A stretch of DNA of 64,000 nt from Leifsonia sp. ku-ls. GTDB lineage: Bacteria > Actinomycetota > Actinomycetes > Actinomycetales > Microbacteriaceae. The first letter of the stretch is position 1; every line of letters starts with the position of its first letter. The notes below the pieces were generated by a model, which was not told the DNA's origin, ran no database searches, and saw only the letters and a list, made by a program, of their open reading frames with translations. Made by a program: the position numbers and the translations under genes. Shown one piece after another: positions 16,301 through 28,200 of this stretch. The stretch spans positions 1 through 64,000 of the forward strand of contig QKXI01000014.1 in NCBI GenBank assembly GCA_003367665.1. The letters are read 5' to 3'.

Positions 16301-19300
16301 GCGACATCGTCGAGTACACCTTCACGGCCACGAACACCGGTAACACGACGCTCACCGCGGTGAGCATCAGCGACCCGCTCCCCGGCCTCTCGAACCTCGT
16401 GTACGTGTGGCCGGGAGTGGCCGGCACGCTCCAGCCCGGCCAGTCGGTCACCGCGACCGCGCTCTACACGGTCACCCAGACGGACATCGACTCCGGCCAT
16501 GTGGCCAACACGGCGACCGCGGTCGGCACCCCGCCCAGTGGCCCGGCCGTCTCGCCGCCGCCCGCCGGCACGGACACTCCGCTGCCGGCGGGGCCGGGGC
16601 TGGACCTGCGGAAGACGGCGGACGCCGGCCAGATCCAGGTCCCCGCGGCCGCCGGAGACACCATCGTGTACCGCTTCAGCTCGACCAACACGGGAAACGT
16701 GACCCTGACCGCCGTCAGCATCTCCGACCCGCTGCCCGGCCTCTCGGCGCTCGCCTACACCTGGCCGGACCCCGCGAAGCCCGGTGTGCTCGCGCCCGGC
16801 CAGACGGTGACGGCCACGGCGGCCTACCAGCTGCGCCAAGCCGACATCGACGCCGGCCATGTGGCCAACCGGGCGACGGCCACCGGCACCCCGCCGACCG
16901 GCCCGGCGCTGGCTCCCCCGCCGGCCGACACGGACACGCCACTCATCGCCGACCCCGCTCTGCAGCTCGCGAAGACGGCCGACGCCACGGGGGTGAGCTC
17001 GCCGGCACGGGTCGGCGACGTCATCACGTACCACTTCGTCGTCACCAACACCGGAAACCTGACGCTGAGCGGCGTCGCGATCGCCGACCAGCTGCCCGGG
17101 CTCGGTCCGATCGTGTTCGGCTCGTGGCCGGCGACCCCTGGCGTCCTGCTCCCGGGCGAGTCGGTCACGGCGACGGCCACCTACTCGGTGACACAGCAGG
17201 ACATCACGGCAGGCCAGGTCGTGAACCAGGCGCACGCCACAGGCACGCCGCCCCAGCGCCCGGATGTGGACAGCCCGCCGATCTCGGTCCCCGTGCCGCT
17301 GACGGCGGGCCCGGCGATGACGCTCGACAAGACGGCGGACTCCTCGGCCGTGCAGACGCCGGCCGTGGTTGGCGACACGATCGTCTACCACTTCACCGCG
17401 GCCAACACGGGCAACGTCCCGCTGACCGGGGTCGTCATCACCGATCCGATGCCCGGCCTCGACCCGCTGAGCTACTCGTGGCCCGGAACGCCGGGGACCC
17501 TGCTACCCGGGCAGCAGGTGACCGCGACGGCCGCCTATCAGGTGACGCAGAGCGACATCGACGCCGGACATGTGGCGAACGCGGCGACCACGAAGGGCAC
17601 GCCGCCGTCCGGGCCGGACGTGACGCCGCCTCCATCGACCACGGACACGCCGCTCGTTGCGAACCCGGACATGACGCTGGTGAAGACGGCGGATGCGTCC
17701 GTGCTGAATTCCCCGACGCAGGTGGGCGACCAGATCGGCTATCACTTCACGGCGTCCAACACCGGCAACGTCGAGCTCAGGAACGTGTCGATCGCGGACG
17801 CCCTGCCGGGCATCTCCTCAATCACGTACACCTGGCCGGACCCGGCACGGCCGGGCACCCTGCTGCCCGGGCAGTCGGTGACGGCCGTGGCGATCTACGC
17901 CGTGACCCAGCAGGACATCGACGCCGGGCACGTCGCGAACCGGGCGACGACCACGGGCACGCCGCCGACCGGGCCGGCCGTGGTCCCGCCGCCCGCGGAC
18001 ACCGACACGCCCCTGGACGCCGCCCCGGCGCTCACACTCTCCAAGACGGCCGACACCAGCGGACTGTCCACTCCTGTCGCGGCCGGCGACATCATCACCT
18101 ACCGCTTCGGCGCGGTCAACACCGGCAACACCACCCTCCACAGGGTGGTCATCGGCGACCCGCTGCCCGGCCTGTCCGCATTGACGTACACCTGGCCGAA
18201 CCCGGCGGCGCCCGGCAGCCTCGCGCCGGGGCAGACCGTCACGGCGACGGCGACGTACGCCCTGACGACGTCGGACATCGACGCCGGCCACGTGGCCAAC
18301 ACGGCCGTGGCGACCGGCACGCCGCCCTCCGGTCCACCGGTCGACTCGCCCCCGGCGGACACCGACACGCCGCTCGGCGCGAGTCCGTCGATCGCTGTCG
18401 TCAAGTCGGTGGACCCGCTCGACCCCGCCGACTTCACGCTGGGCCGGATCGTCACCTTCCACTTCGTCGTCACCAACACCGGCAACGTGACGCTCACCGA
18501 CCCGCATGTGACCGAGACCGAATTCAGCGGCTCCGGGACGCTGTCGCCCATCGACTGCCCGCCCACGACGGCGCTGGAGCCCGGCGCGCAGCTGACCTGC
18601 AGCGCCACCTATCAGCTCACGCAGGCGGACATCGACGCGGGGCGCCTGTCCAACGAGGCGACCGCGACCGGCACGCCGCCGACCGGACCGGATGTGGTCT
18701 CGCCGCCATCGTCGGTCGACACGCCCGGCATCCAGGCCCCGGGCCTGACCCTGGGCAAGACGCAGGACGCGACCGCGATCAGCGTGCCGGCACAGGTCGG
18801 CCAGACGATCACGTACCACTTCTCCTCGACCAACACGGGAAACGTGACTCTGCACGGCGTCACCATCGACGACCCGCTGCCCGGCCTGTCGCCGCTCCAA
18901 TTCACCTGGCCCGACCCGGCGAACCCGGGTGTGCTCATCCCGGGGCAGACCGTCACTGCCGTCGCGACGTACCAGGTGACCCAGCAGGACATCGACGCCG
19001 GTCAGGTCGACAACCGGGCCACGGCCGAGGGGACACCGCCCATTGGTCCGCCTGTCGTGCCTCCGCCCGCGACGACGAGCACACCGCTCACCGGCAACCC
19101 CGGTATTTCGCTGGTCAAGGCGGCCGACGCCTCCGGCGTGCAGGCCCCTGCTGTGGTAGGGGACGCCATCGCCTATACGTTCGTCGGCACGAACACGGGC
19201 ACGGTCACCCTCACGGATGTGACGATCGCCGACCCGCTCCCCGGCCTGTCCGCCCTCGCCTACACCTGGCCCGATCCGGCAACCCCTGGCACCCTCCTCC

Positions 19301-21960
19301 CGGGCCAGTCGGTCACCGCCACGGCGACGTACCAGCTCACCCAGGGCGACATCGACGCCGGGCACGTGCCCAACACCGCCACGATCACAGGCACGCCGCC
19401 GTCCGAGCCGCCGATCGGGGACGACTCGTCGGCCGACGTGCCCCTGACGACGACCGCCGCGATCGACCTCGTGAAGACGGCCGACGACTCCTCCGTCTCG
19501 TCTCCGGCGCAGCCCGGCGACCTCGTGACCTACACGTTCGTGTCGACGAACACGGGGGACGTGACGCTTCGCGGCGTCACGATCGCCGACCCGCATCCGG
19601 GGCTATCCGCCCTCGCCTACACCTGGCCGGACCCGGCGGACCCCGGCACCCTGCTGCCCGGCCAGGCGGTGACGGCGACCGCGAGCTACCGCTTGACACA
19701 GGACGACATCGACGCCGGTCACGTGGCCAACAGCGCCACAACGGCGGGAACGCCGCCGTCGGGCCCGGCCGTGACGGACCAGGCGGCCGCGGACCTCTCC
19801 GTCGTGGCGCCGCCCGGGCTCGACCTGGTGAAGACGGCCGACACGTCCGGCGTGCAGGCACCGCCGGTCGTCGGCGACACGGTGACGTACTCCTTCATCG
19901 CGACCAACACCGGAAGCGTCACACTGTCGGACGTCGCCATCGCGGATCCGCTCCCGGGCCTCTCCGCGCTCGACTACACCTGGCCGGCCGCTCCCGGGGT
20001 GCTCGCGCCGGGGCAGTCCGTGGTGGCCACCGCGACCTATCGGCTCACCCAGAGCGACATCGACGCCGGCCACCTGACCAACACCGCCACCGCGACGGGA
20101 ACCCCGCCGAGCGGCCCCGGACTCGACGACTCGTCCACGGCGGACGTGCCGCTGACCGCGGCTCCGGCGATCCAGCTGGTGAAGCAGGCCGACGACTCCG
20201 CCGTGCAGTCGCCGCCGAGGCCGGGCGACACGGTCACGTATCGCTTCACGTCAACCAACACGGGCAACGTGACACTGGCCGGCGTCACGATCGCGGACCC
20301 TCTCCCCGGCCTCTCCGCGCTCGCGTTCGCCTGGCCGGACCCGACCGATCCCGGCACCCTGCGTCCTGGTCAGTCGGTCAGCGCCACGGCGACGTATCGC
20401 CTCACCCAACAGGACATCGACTCCGGTCACGTGGCGAACACCGCGACGACCGCCGGGACGCCGCCGAGCGGTCCGGCCGTGACCGACCGTTCGTCGGCGG
20501 ACGTGCCACTGGTGTCGGCGCCCGGGATCGAACTGACGAAGACCGTCGACGATTCGACGGTGTCATCGCCTGTCCGGCCGGGAGACGCCCTGACGTACAC
20601 GTTCGTGGCGACGAACACGGGCAACGTCACCCTGAGCGGGGTCGTCGTCGCCGATCCGCTGCCCGGGCTCTCCGCTCCGACCTACACGTGGCCCGACCCG
20701 GCGAACCCGGGCATGCTCCTCCCCGGCCAGTCGGTGACCGCGACAGCGACGTACCGGCTCACCCAGGGCGACATCGATGCGGGACATGTGGCGAACACTG
20801 CGACGGCGACCGGCGCGCCGCCGTCCGGGCCGGATGTCGCCGATTCCGCCTCCGTCGACCTCCCGCTGACCGCGCCACCCGCCATCGGCCTCACCAAGAC
20901 GGCGGACTCGTCCGGCGTTCACTCGCCTGCCGCCGTCGGGGACGTCGTCGTCTACACCTTCGTGGCGAGCAACACCGGCGCGGTGACGCTGCACGGCGTC
21001 GCCATCTCCGACCCGCTTCCGGGGCTCTCGCCGCTCGACTACGTCTGGCCCGGCATCCCCGGAACCCTCGCGCCTGGGCAGTCGGTCACCGCGACGGCGA
21101 GCTATGCGCTGACCCGCGCCGACATCGACACGGGTCATCTGGCGAACACCGCGGAGGCCGTCGGCACGACGCCGGCCGGTGCCGACGTGACCGACGCAGC
21201 CTCCGCGGAGGTGCCGCTGACCTCGAACCCTCGGCTCGCCCTGACGAAGACGGCCGACGCCTCCCAGCTCGGCTCGCCGGCGCGCGCCGGGCAGACGGTC
21301 ACGTTCCGGTTCCAGGGCACGAACACGGGCGACGTGGAGTTGAGCGGCGTGGCGATCGCGGATCCGCTGCCCGGGCTCTCCGCCCTGATCTACACCTGGC
21401 CGGCAGCCCCCGGGGTGCTCGCTCCGGGCCAGACGGTGACGGCGACCGCGACCTACGCGCTGACGCAGGCCGATCTGGACGCCGGCCACGTGGCCAACTC
21501 CGCGACGGCGACGGGCGAGACGCCCTCCGGTGTCCCGGTCACGACTCCGCCGGCGGGCACGGACACGCCGCTCGCGCCGAGTCCTGCCCTGCTGCTGACC
21601 AAGGCGGCCGACGCATCGGCCGTCTCGTCGATCGCGGTGCCCGGGGACACGGTCAGCTATCGGTTCACCGTGACCAACACCGGTAACGTCACCATGTCCG
21701 GCGTGAGCATCGTCGACCTGATGTCGGGACTCACGCCGCTCGTCTACAGCTGGCCCGGCGTCGCGGGAACGCTCGCGCCCGGACAATCGGCGACCGCCAC
21801 GGCCATGTACCGCCTGACCCAGGCCGACATCGACGCCGGTCATGTCGTCAACACCGCCACCGCCACGGGCACGCCGCCGTCCGGCGCCCCGGTCACGACA
21901 GCGCCCGCGGCCGTGGACACCCCGCTGAAGTCCGTCACAGCACCGGAGGTCTCGGGATGA
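13312..21960 (+). CDS. giant secreted repeat protein A (DUF11/DUF7507 type, 2,882 residues)
   Basis: It starts at the GTG at 13312 after GGGAAGAG. The signal peptide has a basic stretch DRRRRG, a hydrophobic run to about residue 45 and an AYA|D cleavage site near residue 49. Domains: an adhesin-like beta domain (about 50-190); a Cys-hairpin domain (about 190-560) with seven C-x(4-22)-C pairs; a further beta region with two Cys pairs; one DUF11 domain (about 728-850); then 17 DUF7507-like repeats of about 118 residues from residue 859. A typical repeat runs LTKTAD..., [60 protein letters not shown]. It ends APEVSG with no LPXTG motif and no C-terminal membrane span. The upstream in-frame extension lacks a signal peptide logic, so the GTG is preferred. 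Predicted role: extracellular fibre or adhesin. Confidence 0.85.
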   Translation: MIRSATTQLHWPRPPGSADRRRRGVLVATFAAVGALVATLMSPAHYAYADTTAVSTVYETATNTVDGSTAASSDAPGGHKTGTAKPGDTLKWVVPYQNNTGAAAAVDVKADMRQGTGFSTGSYVPGSLQLPPNPNAAGTLTPQYSVGGTWSSGTPPADATGVGYTGTVFPPTTQQLSATFPSPSGTTLATTGGDGYNAVTRGNLTYAVFHHTAGNIVYCAQQNGSTCPGWPTNQNAQPWSTVAGTPIGTGAAIQLGTAWQNGTWISGDKLFWLMGTWDNSSTGTACLDLSTTTPTSCGYTVLTTNPINNSQWAHIGSSGITASNGNIYAVASAGRSNGTGTYQYVCITPSTGASCGTLQIMSGVTSQQALQATTFDNRVFASVQQTPTSSWQTFCYVAGGTLCTGNWPVTTSTSAALGGNVYAPVLSTSGVLTGVCTIANGAGSTTSCWDLSGNPLANNPYTGTGAFYNVTTNTSGDVYKSGTKVYVSIGNMITCRDFAQWSGTGAVPACTGFSNPVNNKNYTVRSASTIAPNCLVADSDSGQITFFNAITGGGCMGTSGPSSMTVTPETYYCGSGAGGFQGWGTLSLPGLVAGTYTNTSVTLRDQNNAVISGWNNVTLNPGESRSLAGVPTTVTSIVASVTVNGVNDPSGVASGQLSISWVGSPPELCFETIAPPVSCDAAAPLRVFSYANAVTTSSAASDSPGGNGSGGSIAANQADFLVQADPSQCALQISKTASVPSARPGDTVAYTITVRNTGSQAYDSASFTDDLGDVLQDSTFDANATASTGSVTYASPTLSWSGALAAGATATITYSVTVKNPDAGDHRMINTVVSPTAGSNCAAGSADAVCTANVPISDLTVTKTADDSAVQSPAKVGDLITYRFSAQNTGQTTLSAVTITDPHPGLSALTYSWPAPANPGVLLAGQAVTATATYALTQADIDNGLVQNSATAAGNPPTGPPVTTPPTGADVPLVQGPDLTLTKTANSSGVSDPAAVGDIVEYTFTATNTGNTTLTAVSISDPLPGLSNLVYVWPGVAGTLQPGQSVTATALYTVTQTDIDSGHVANTATAVGTPPSGPAVSPPPAGTDTPLPAGPGLDLRKTADAGQIQVPAAAGDTIVYRFSSTNTGNVTLTAVSISDPLPGLSALAYTWPDPAKPGVLAPGQTVTATAAYQLRQADIDAGHVANRATATGTPPTGPALAPPPADTDTPLIADPALQLAKTADATGVSSPARVGDVITYHFVVTNTGNLTLSGVAIADQLPGLGPIVFGSWPATPGVLLPGESVTATATYSVTQQDITAGQVVNQAHATGTPPQRPDVDSPPISVPVPLTAGPAMTLDKTADSSAVQTPAVVGDTIVYHFTAANTGNVPLTGVVITDPMPGLDPLSYSWPGTPGTLLPGQQVTATAAYQVTQSDIDAGHVANAATTKGTPPSGPDVTPPPSTTDTPLVANPDMTLVKTADASVLNSPTQVGDQIGYHFTASNTGNVELRNVSIADALPGISSITYTWPDPARPGTLLPGQSVTAVAIYAVTQQDIDAGHVANRATTTGTPPTGPAVVPPPADTDTPLDAAPALTLSKTADTSGLSTPVAAGDIITYRFGAVNTGNTTLHRVVIGDPLPGLSALTYTWPNPAAPGSLAPGQTVTATATYALTTSDIDAGHVANTAVATGTPPSGPPVDSPPADTDTPLGASPSIAVVKSVDPLDPADFTLGRIVTFHFVVTNTGNVTLTDPHVTETEFSGSGTLSPIDCPPTTALEPGAQLTCSATYQLTQADIDAGRLSNEATATGTPPTGPDVVSPPSSVDTPGIQAPGLTLGKTQDATAISVPAQVGQTITYHFSSTNTGNVTLHGVTIDDPLPGLSPLQFTWPDPANPGVLIPGQTVTAVATYQVTQQDIDAGQVDNRATAEGTPPIGPPVVPPPATTSTPLTGNPGISLVKAADASGVQAPAVVGDAIAYTFVGTNTGTVTLTDVTIADPLPGLSALAYTWPDPATPGTLLPGQSVTATATYQLTQGDIDAGHVPNTATITGTPPSEPPIGDDSSADVPLTTTAAIDLVKTADDSSVSSPAQPGDLVTYTFVSTNTGDVTLRGVTIADPHPGLSALAYTWPDPADPGTLLPGQAVTATASYRLTQDDIDAGHVANSATTAGTPPSGPAVTDQAAADLSVVAPPGLDLVKTADTSGVQAPPVVGDTVTYSFIATNTGSVTLSDVAIADPLPGLSALDYTWPAAPGVLAPGQSVVATATYRLTQSDIDAGHLTNTATATGTPPSGPGLDDSSTADVPLTAAPAIQLVKQADDSAVQSPPRPGDTVTYRFTSTNTGNVTLAGVTIADPLPGLSALAFAWPDPTDPGTLRPGQSVSATATYRLTQQDIDSGHVANTATTAGTPPSGPAVTDRSSADVPLVSAPGIELTKTVDDSTVSSPVRPGDALTYTFVATNTGNVTLSGVVVADPLPGLSAPTYTWPDPANPGMLLPGQSVTATATYRLTQGDIDAGHVANTATATGAPPSGPDVADSASVDLPLTAPPAIGLTKTADSSGVHSPAAVGDVVVYTFVASNTGAVTLHGVAISDPLPGLSPLDYVWPGIPGTLAPGQSVTATASYALTRADIDTGHLANTAEAVGTTPAGADVTDAASAEVPLTSNPRLALTKTADASQLGSPARAGQTVTFRFQGTNTGDVELSGVAIADPLPGLSALIYTWPAAPGVLAPGQTVTATATYALTQADLDAGHVANSATATGETPSGVPVTTPPAGTDTPLAPSPALLLTKAADASAVSSIAVPGDTVSYRFTVTNTGNVTMSGVSIVDLMSGLTPLVYSWPGVAGTLAPGQSATATAMYRLTQADIDAGHVVNTATATGTPPSGAPVTTAPAAVDTPLKSVTAPEVSG
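15886..21933 (+). repeat. array of 17 DUF7507-like coding repeats in protein A
   Basis: Seventeen consecutive units of about 355 bp, each beginning with a variant of LxKTADxS and ending in a Pro-rich linker such as PPP-DTDTPL or VTDxSSADVPL. Unit 8 (about 18385-18740) is divergent and carries a Cys pair. The units differ from one another considerably, indicating an older array than that in protein B. Confidence 0.9.
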
Positions 21961-22267
21961 ACGGCCGCTGTCTTTCGGGGCCGGAGCGCACTCGGAATCA
22001 TTCATTCCACATCTCATTGGGAGATTCGCGTAATGAATGCCGGCCTCCGTCGTCCTCATTAACGGGGACTCACGTCCCCGCCCCCGCCCGTACTCGATCG
22101 CGGAATCTGCCGTCGCCCTCACGAGGGGCGACGCCGGAGGCCGCCGAACGCCAAGAGGAACCGATCTTGAAGCGCCACGCCACAGAAGCACTGCACACCG
22201 ACCCGCGCCGTCCGGCCGGGTGCTCCGCCGTGTCGAACCCGCTGGCGCAGACGGAGGACTGCTGATC
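21961..22267. other. 307-base spacer between the giant genes
   Basis: It contains the 11-mer GCTGTCTTTCG at 21967-21977, an unusually AT-rich stretch (21990-22065) that could hold a promoter, and a possible 32-codon leader ORF (22167-22265). No other gene is visible. Confidence 0.5.
22167..22265 (+). CDS. possible leader peptide upstream of giant protein B
   Basis: A TTG-initiated ORF of 32 codons (LKRHATEALHTD at its start, LAQTEDC at its end) follows AGAGGA at 22153-22158. Its TGA ends two bases before the ATG of protein B. Its last codons overlap the GGAGGA ribosome-binding site of that gene, so its translation could modulate initiation. No family is recognised, and it may be a chance ORF. 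Confidence 0.25.
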   Translation: MKRHATEALHTDPRRPAGCSAVSNPLAQTEDC

Positions 22268-25200
22268 ATGTCTCGTCGATCCGTACACATCGCCCGCCGG
22301 GCGCGCCGCTGGCGCGCCGTCATGTTCGGCACCGTGCTCGTCGCCGTCGGCGCCCTCGTCGGCACGCTCATCCTTCCGCAGTACTACTCGGACGCCGGGG
22401 TGAACGGCGTCTCGACGCTCTTCAAGACCGCGACGAACACCACCAACGGCTCCGTCGCAGCATCCAATGACGCCCCCGGGGGTGCGAAGACGGGAACCGC
22501 GAAGCCGGGCGACAACCTCAAGTGGGTGCTCAACTACCAGAACGACACCACCGCCAACGCGAGCGTCAACCTCAAGGACGTCATCTCGAACGCGGGCACG
22601 TACGTCCCCGGGTCCCTGCAGCTGCCGCCGAACCAGAACGCCTCCGGCTCGCTGACCGCGCAATACTCGACCGACGGCGGGACCACCTGGACGAACGGCA
22701 CGCCGCCCGCCAACGCGAACGGCATCGGCTTCACCGGCACGGCCGTCCCGTCGAAGACGCAGGCGCTGTCGGGGCCGCTGGCGGCTCCGGTCGGCCAGAC
22801 CCTCTCCACCACCGGTGGCGACGGTTACAACGCCGTCGTCAAGGGGGCGAACGTGTACGCGGTGTTCCACCACCGGGACACCTCGACAACGCCGACGGTC
22901 TATTGCGCCAAGGTCGCAGACGGCTCTACCTGCGCCGGGTGGCCGACGAACGCGAACGCGCAGTACTGGTCAGCGACCAACGGAGCGGCCATCGGCACCG
23001 GTACGCGCTTCGCGGGCTACACCGCATGGCAGAACGGCACGTGGATCTCGGGAAACAAGCTGTTCTGGTTCCAGGGGCAGGGGCCCGCGGGCGCGCCGAC
23101 GAGCTTCGGAACCGCGTGCCTCGATTTGTCCTCGTCTACGCCCACGAGCTGTGGCTACCAGGGGTTCGAGACCCACCCTGCGGATCAGAACTACACGATC
23201 GGTGCGCAGATCGGTTCGACCGCAATTCAAGCCAGCGACGGCAAGATCTATGGCGTTGACATGTCCGCTTACAACGGTAGCGGCGCGATTCTGTTCACTG
23301 TCAACCCAGCAACGGGCGCCCGTACCTTCTGGGGAGAGGACAACAAGCAATCGGTCCGCAACGTTGCGGTGACGTCAGCGACGTTCGGTGGGTACATCTT
23401 CTACAGCACCAAGAGCGCCGATACCTCGTCTACCAGCGGCCAATGGCTCACGTACTGCAATCAGGGCGGCGTGGGACCCTGCCCGGGTAGCTGGCCAGTG
23501 ACGACCTCTAGCAGCGCAGCCTACGGCGGAACGCCGTTCGCTCCCATCCTTTCCACAGCCGGCGCTCTGACCGGAGTCTGCACGATCACGAATGGAACCG
23601 GGTCCTCTTCCAAGTGCTGGAACCTCAACGGTGCCCAGTTGGCGAACAACCCCTACAACGGCACCGGCGCGAACTACAACGGCAGTGGTAACGGCGTCGG
23701 CGATGCGTACATGCTCGGCACGAAGGTGTACCTCTCCAACGGCGATCAGGTGATCTGCCGTGACTTCGCCACCTACTCGGGCTCCGGGACAGTTCCCGCC
23801 TGCGCCGGGTTCACCAACGTCAACAACGGCATCAACTACACCGTTCGTCCTGCCTCCGACGTGGCGCCGAACTGTTTGGTCGCCGATGGTGACCGGGGAC
23901 AGATCACCTTCTTCAACGCGCTGACCGGCACAGCGTGCACCGGCACGTCGGGCCCGAACACCATGACGGTCAACCCTCTGGCCTCGTACTGCGGCACCGG
24001 CGCGGCGTCCTTCAAGGGCTGGGGGGCCCTCACCCTCCCGGGCACGACCTCCAGCGCGTACACCAATTCCTCGGTCACGCTGCGGGATCAGAACAACAAC
24101 ATCATCAGCGGCTTCAACAACGTCACACTGGCGGCCGGCGGCACACTCGACCTTTCGTCGATTCCGACCACGGTGACATCCATCTCCGCGTCGGTCACGG
24201 TCAACGGAATCAATGACCCCACCGGGATCACCAGCGGCCGGATCTCGATCAGCTGGCAGGGCGACCCGATCCAGACCTGCTTCCAGACGACCGCTCCGCC
24301 GGTCGCCTGTGACGCCGCCGCTCCGGTGACCCTCTCCAACACGGCCAGCGCGGTCACCACCTCGAGCGCCGGCAGCGACGCCCCAGGTGGCAACACGACC
24401 GGCGCCGCTCAGTTCACCGTCAAGGCCGACCCCTCCCAGTGCTCGCTGGCGATCACCAAGACGTCGTCCGTGCCGGACGCGAGACCCGGTGACGTGGTGA
24501 CGTACACCGTCACCGTCAAGAACACCGGAACGCAGGCGTACTCGAACGCCCAGTTCACCGACGACCTGACCGACGTGCTGAAGGACGCCACCGTCACGGG
24601 CGCGCCGACGGCCTCGTCCGGCACTGCGACGTACACCGCCCCCAACCTCGCGTGGTCCGGCCCGTTGGCGGCCGGTGCGACGGCGACCATCACATACGCG
24701 GTGCGAGTGAAGAACCCGGACACCGGAGACCACTCGATGAAGAACACCGTCGTGTCGTCGACGCCGGGCAGCAACTGCGCTTCCGGCTCGTCCGACGCCA
24801 AGTGCACCGTCACCGTCCCGATCTCCGACCTCACGGTCACGAAGACGGCGAACGGCTCCGGCGTGAGCAACCCGGCCAAGGTCGGCGACACGATCACGTA
24901 TAACTTCAGCGCGAAGAACACGGGCCAGACCACGCTGACGGGCGTGGTCATCACCGACCCGCACCCCGGCCTCTCCGCTCTCACGTACAGCTGGCCCGGC
25001 ACGGCGGGAACGCTGCTTCCGGGGCAGACCGTGACGGCCACGGCGACCTACAAGGTCACCCAGGCCGACATCGACAACTCCCACGTCCCCAACTCGGCTA
25101 CGGCCTCCGGCAACTCTCCCTCCGGCCTGCCGGTCACCACTCCGCCGGCGACGGCGGACGTCCCGCTGACGCAGGGCTCGTCCCTCTCGCTGACGAAGGT

Positions 25201-28200
25201 GGCGAACTCCGCGGGCGTCTCCAACCCGGCCAAGGTCGGCGACGTGATCGCCTACACGTTCACCGCGACCAACACCGGGAACGTCGCGCTCACGAACGTC
25301 AGCATCACGGACCCGCTGCCCGGCCTGTCGTCCCTGGTGTACTCGTGGCCGGGAGTCGCAGGCACGCTCCTGCCCGGCCAGTCGGTGACGGCCACGGCGA
25401 CCTACAAGCTGAAGCAGAGCGACATCAACAACGGGCATGTCGCGAACACCGCGAACGCGACCGGCACTCCGCCGTCGGGTCCGCCCGTCACGCCGCCGCC
25501 CGCGTCCACGGACACGCCGCTGCAGATGGGACCTGGGCTCAGCCTGACCAAGACGGCCAACACCTCCGGCGTCAACGTGCCCGCACGCGTCGGCGACACC
25601 ATCGTGTACACGTTCACGGCGACGAACACCGGCAACACGACCCTGACCAACGTGTCGATCACTGACCCGCTTCCCGGCCTGTCCGCCCTGACCTACAGCT
25701 GGCCGGGCACTGCGGGAACGCTGCAGCCGGGGCAGACCGTCACCGCGACGGCGCGCTACCAGCTGCGACAGTCCGACATCAACGCCGGCCACGTGGCGAA
25801 CTCCGCCACGGCCATCGGCACCCCGCCGTCCGGACCGCCTGTCTCGCCGCCTCCGGCGGGAACGGACACCCCGCTGCAGGCCAACCCCGGCCTGGGCCTG
25901 GTGAAGACGGCCGACTCCTCCGGCGTGAACACCCCGGCGAAGGTCGGCGACCAGATCCTCTACCGCTTCACCGTCACGAACACGGGCAACACGACTCTGA
26001 CCAACGTGACGATCACCGACACGCTTCCCGGCCTGTCCCCTTTGACCTACAGCTGGCCGGGAGCGGCGGGAACGCTGCTGCCAGGACAGCAGGCGACCGC
26101 GACGGCGACCTATTCGGTCACCCAGCAGGACATCAGCAACGGGCAGGTCGTCAACCGCGCGACCGCCACGGGCACACCGCCGAACGGCGCGAACGTGACG
26201 ACGCCGCCGGCGAGCGTTCCGGTGCCGCTGGTCTCCGGTCCGGCGATGACCCTGGCGAAGACCGCGGACACGTCCGCAGTGCAGACGCCCGCGGTGGTGG
26301 GGGACACCATCACCTACCACTTCGTGGCGGCCAACACGGGCAACGTCCCGCTGACCAACGTGACCATCACGGACCCGCTCCCCGGTCTGTCTCCTCTGAC
26401 GTACTCGTGGCCGGGTACGCCGGGCACCCTGTTGCCGGGGCAGCAGGTCACGGCGACGGCGACGTACCACCTCACGCAGTCCGACATCAACGCCGGGCAC
26501 GTGGCGAACGCCGCCACCACCAAGGGCACGCCGCCGTCCGGTCCGGATGTCACGCCGCCGCCGTCGACCACGGACACCCCGCTGGTCGCCAATCCGGGCA
26601 TGACGCTCGTCAAGACCGCGGACGCCTCGCAGCTCAACTCGCCGACCAAGGTGGGCGACAAGATCACCTACCACTTCACCGCCACCAACACCGGCAACGT
26701 GCCGCTGACCAACGTGTCGATCGCTGACGCGCTCACGGGAATCTCCTCGATCGTCTACGCGTGGCCGGGCACGCCGGGCACCCTTCTGCCCGGGCAGCAG
26801 GTGACGGCGACCGCGACCTACTCCGTGACCCAGACGGACATCAACGCCGGCCATGTGCAGAACCACGCGACCACCACGGGCACGCCGCCGACCGGTCCGG
26901 CGGTCGTTCCGCCGCCCGCGGAGACGGACACACCCCTCACCGTCGGACCCGGCCTGTCACTTGTGAAGACCGCGGACGCTTCCGCGATCACCACCCCCGC
27001 GCAGCCCGGCCAGATCATCACCTACCGCTTCACGGCGACGAACACGGGCAACACCACCCTGACCGGTGTCAGCATCACGGACACCCTGCCCGGGCTCTCC
27101 GCGCTGACGTACACCTGGCCGGGCGCCGCGGGCACGCTGCAGCCGGGACAGTCGGTCAGCGCCACCGCGACCTACCGCATCACGCAGAGCGACATCGACG
27201 CCGGACACGTGGCGAACGCGGCGACGGCCGGCGGCAACCCGCCGTCGGGCCCGCGCGTGACCACGCCGCCCTCGACCACGGACACGCCGCTGGCGGGCCA
27301 CCCGGCCATCGGCATCGCCAAGTCCGCCAGCCCCACCGACGCGGCCAGCTTCGTCGTCGGCCAGACGATCACCTACACCTTCGTGGTGACCAACACGGGC
27401 AACATCCCCCTGAGCAACCCCAAGGTCACCGAGACCCAGTTCACGGGAACGGGCACGCTCTCGCCGATCAACTGCCCCACCACGCCGGTGCTGCAGCCGG
27501 GCGGGCAGATGACCTGTACGGCGACCTACGTGCTGACCCAGGCCGACATCGACGCGGGTCACGTGTACAACCAGGCCACCTCGACCGGAACGCCGCCCTC
27601 GGGACCGGATGTGGTGTCCCCTCCCGCGGACGTCGACCTTCCGGGCAACCTGAACCCGGGCCTGACCTTCGTGAAGACGGCGGACGCGTCCGCGATCGGA
27701 AACCCGGCCAAGCCCGGCGACACGATCACGTACACCTTCACGGCCACCAACACGGGAAACACCACGTTGACGAACGTGTCGATCAGCGACCAGCTCGCCG
27801 GGGTGTCCTCTCCGACGTACTCCTGGCCTGGAACCCCGGGGGTTCTCCTTCCCGGGCAGACCGTCACCGCGACGGCCACCTACCAGATCACGCAGAAGGA
27901 CATCGACGCCGGACACGTCGCCAACCAGGCGCTCGCCACAGGCAATCCGCCGACCGGTCCGCCGATCACGCCGCCTCCTGGCACCACGGACACGCCGCTG
28001 ACCCCGGCTCCCAAGATCGACCTGGTGAAAACCGCTGACGCGTCCGCTCTCGGCTCTCCCGCGGCGGTCGGCGACACGATCACGTACCACTTCACCTCCA
28101 CGAACACCGGCAACACGGTCCTCACCGGGGTGACGATCAGCGACCCGCTCCCGGGGCTCTCACCGCTGACCTACACGTGGCCGGGAACGCCCGGCACCCT

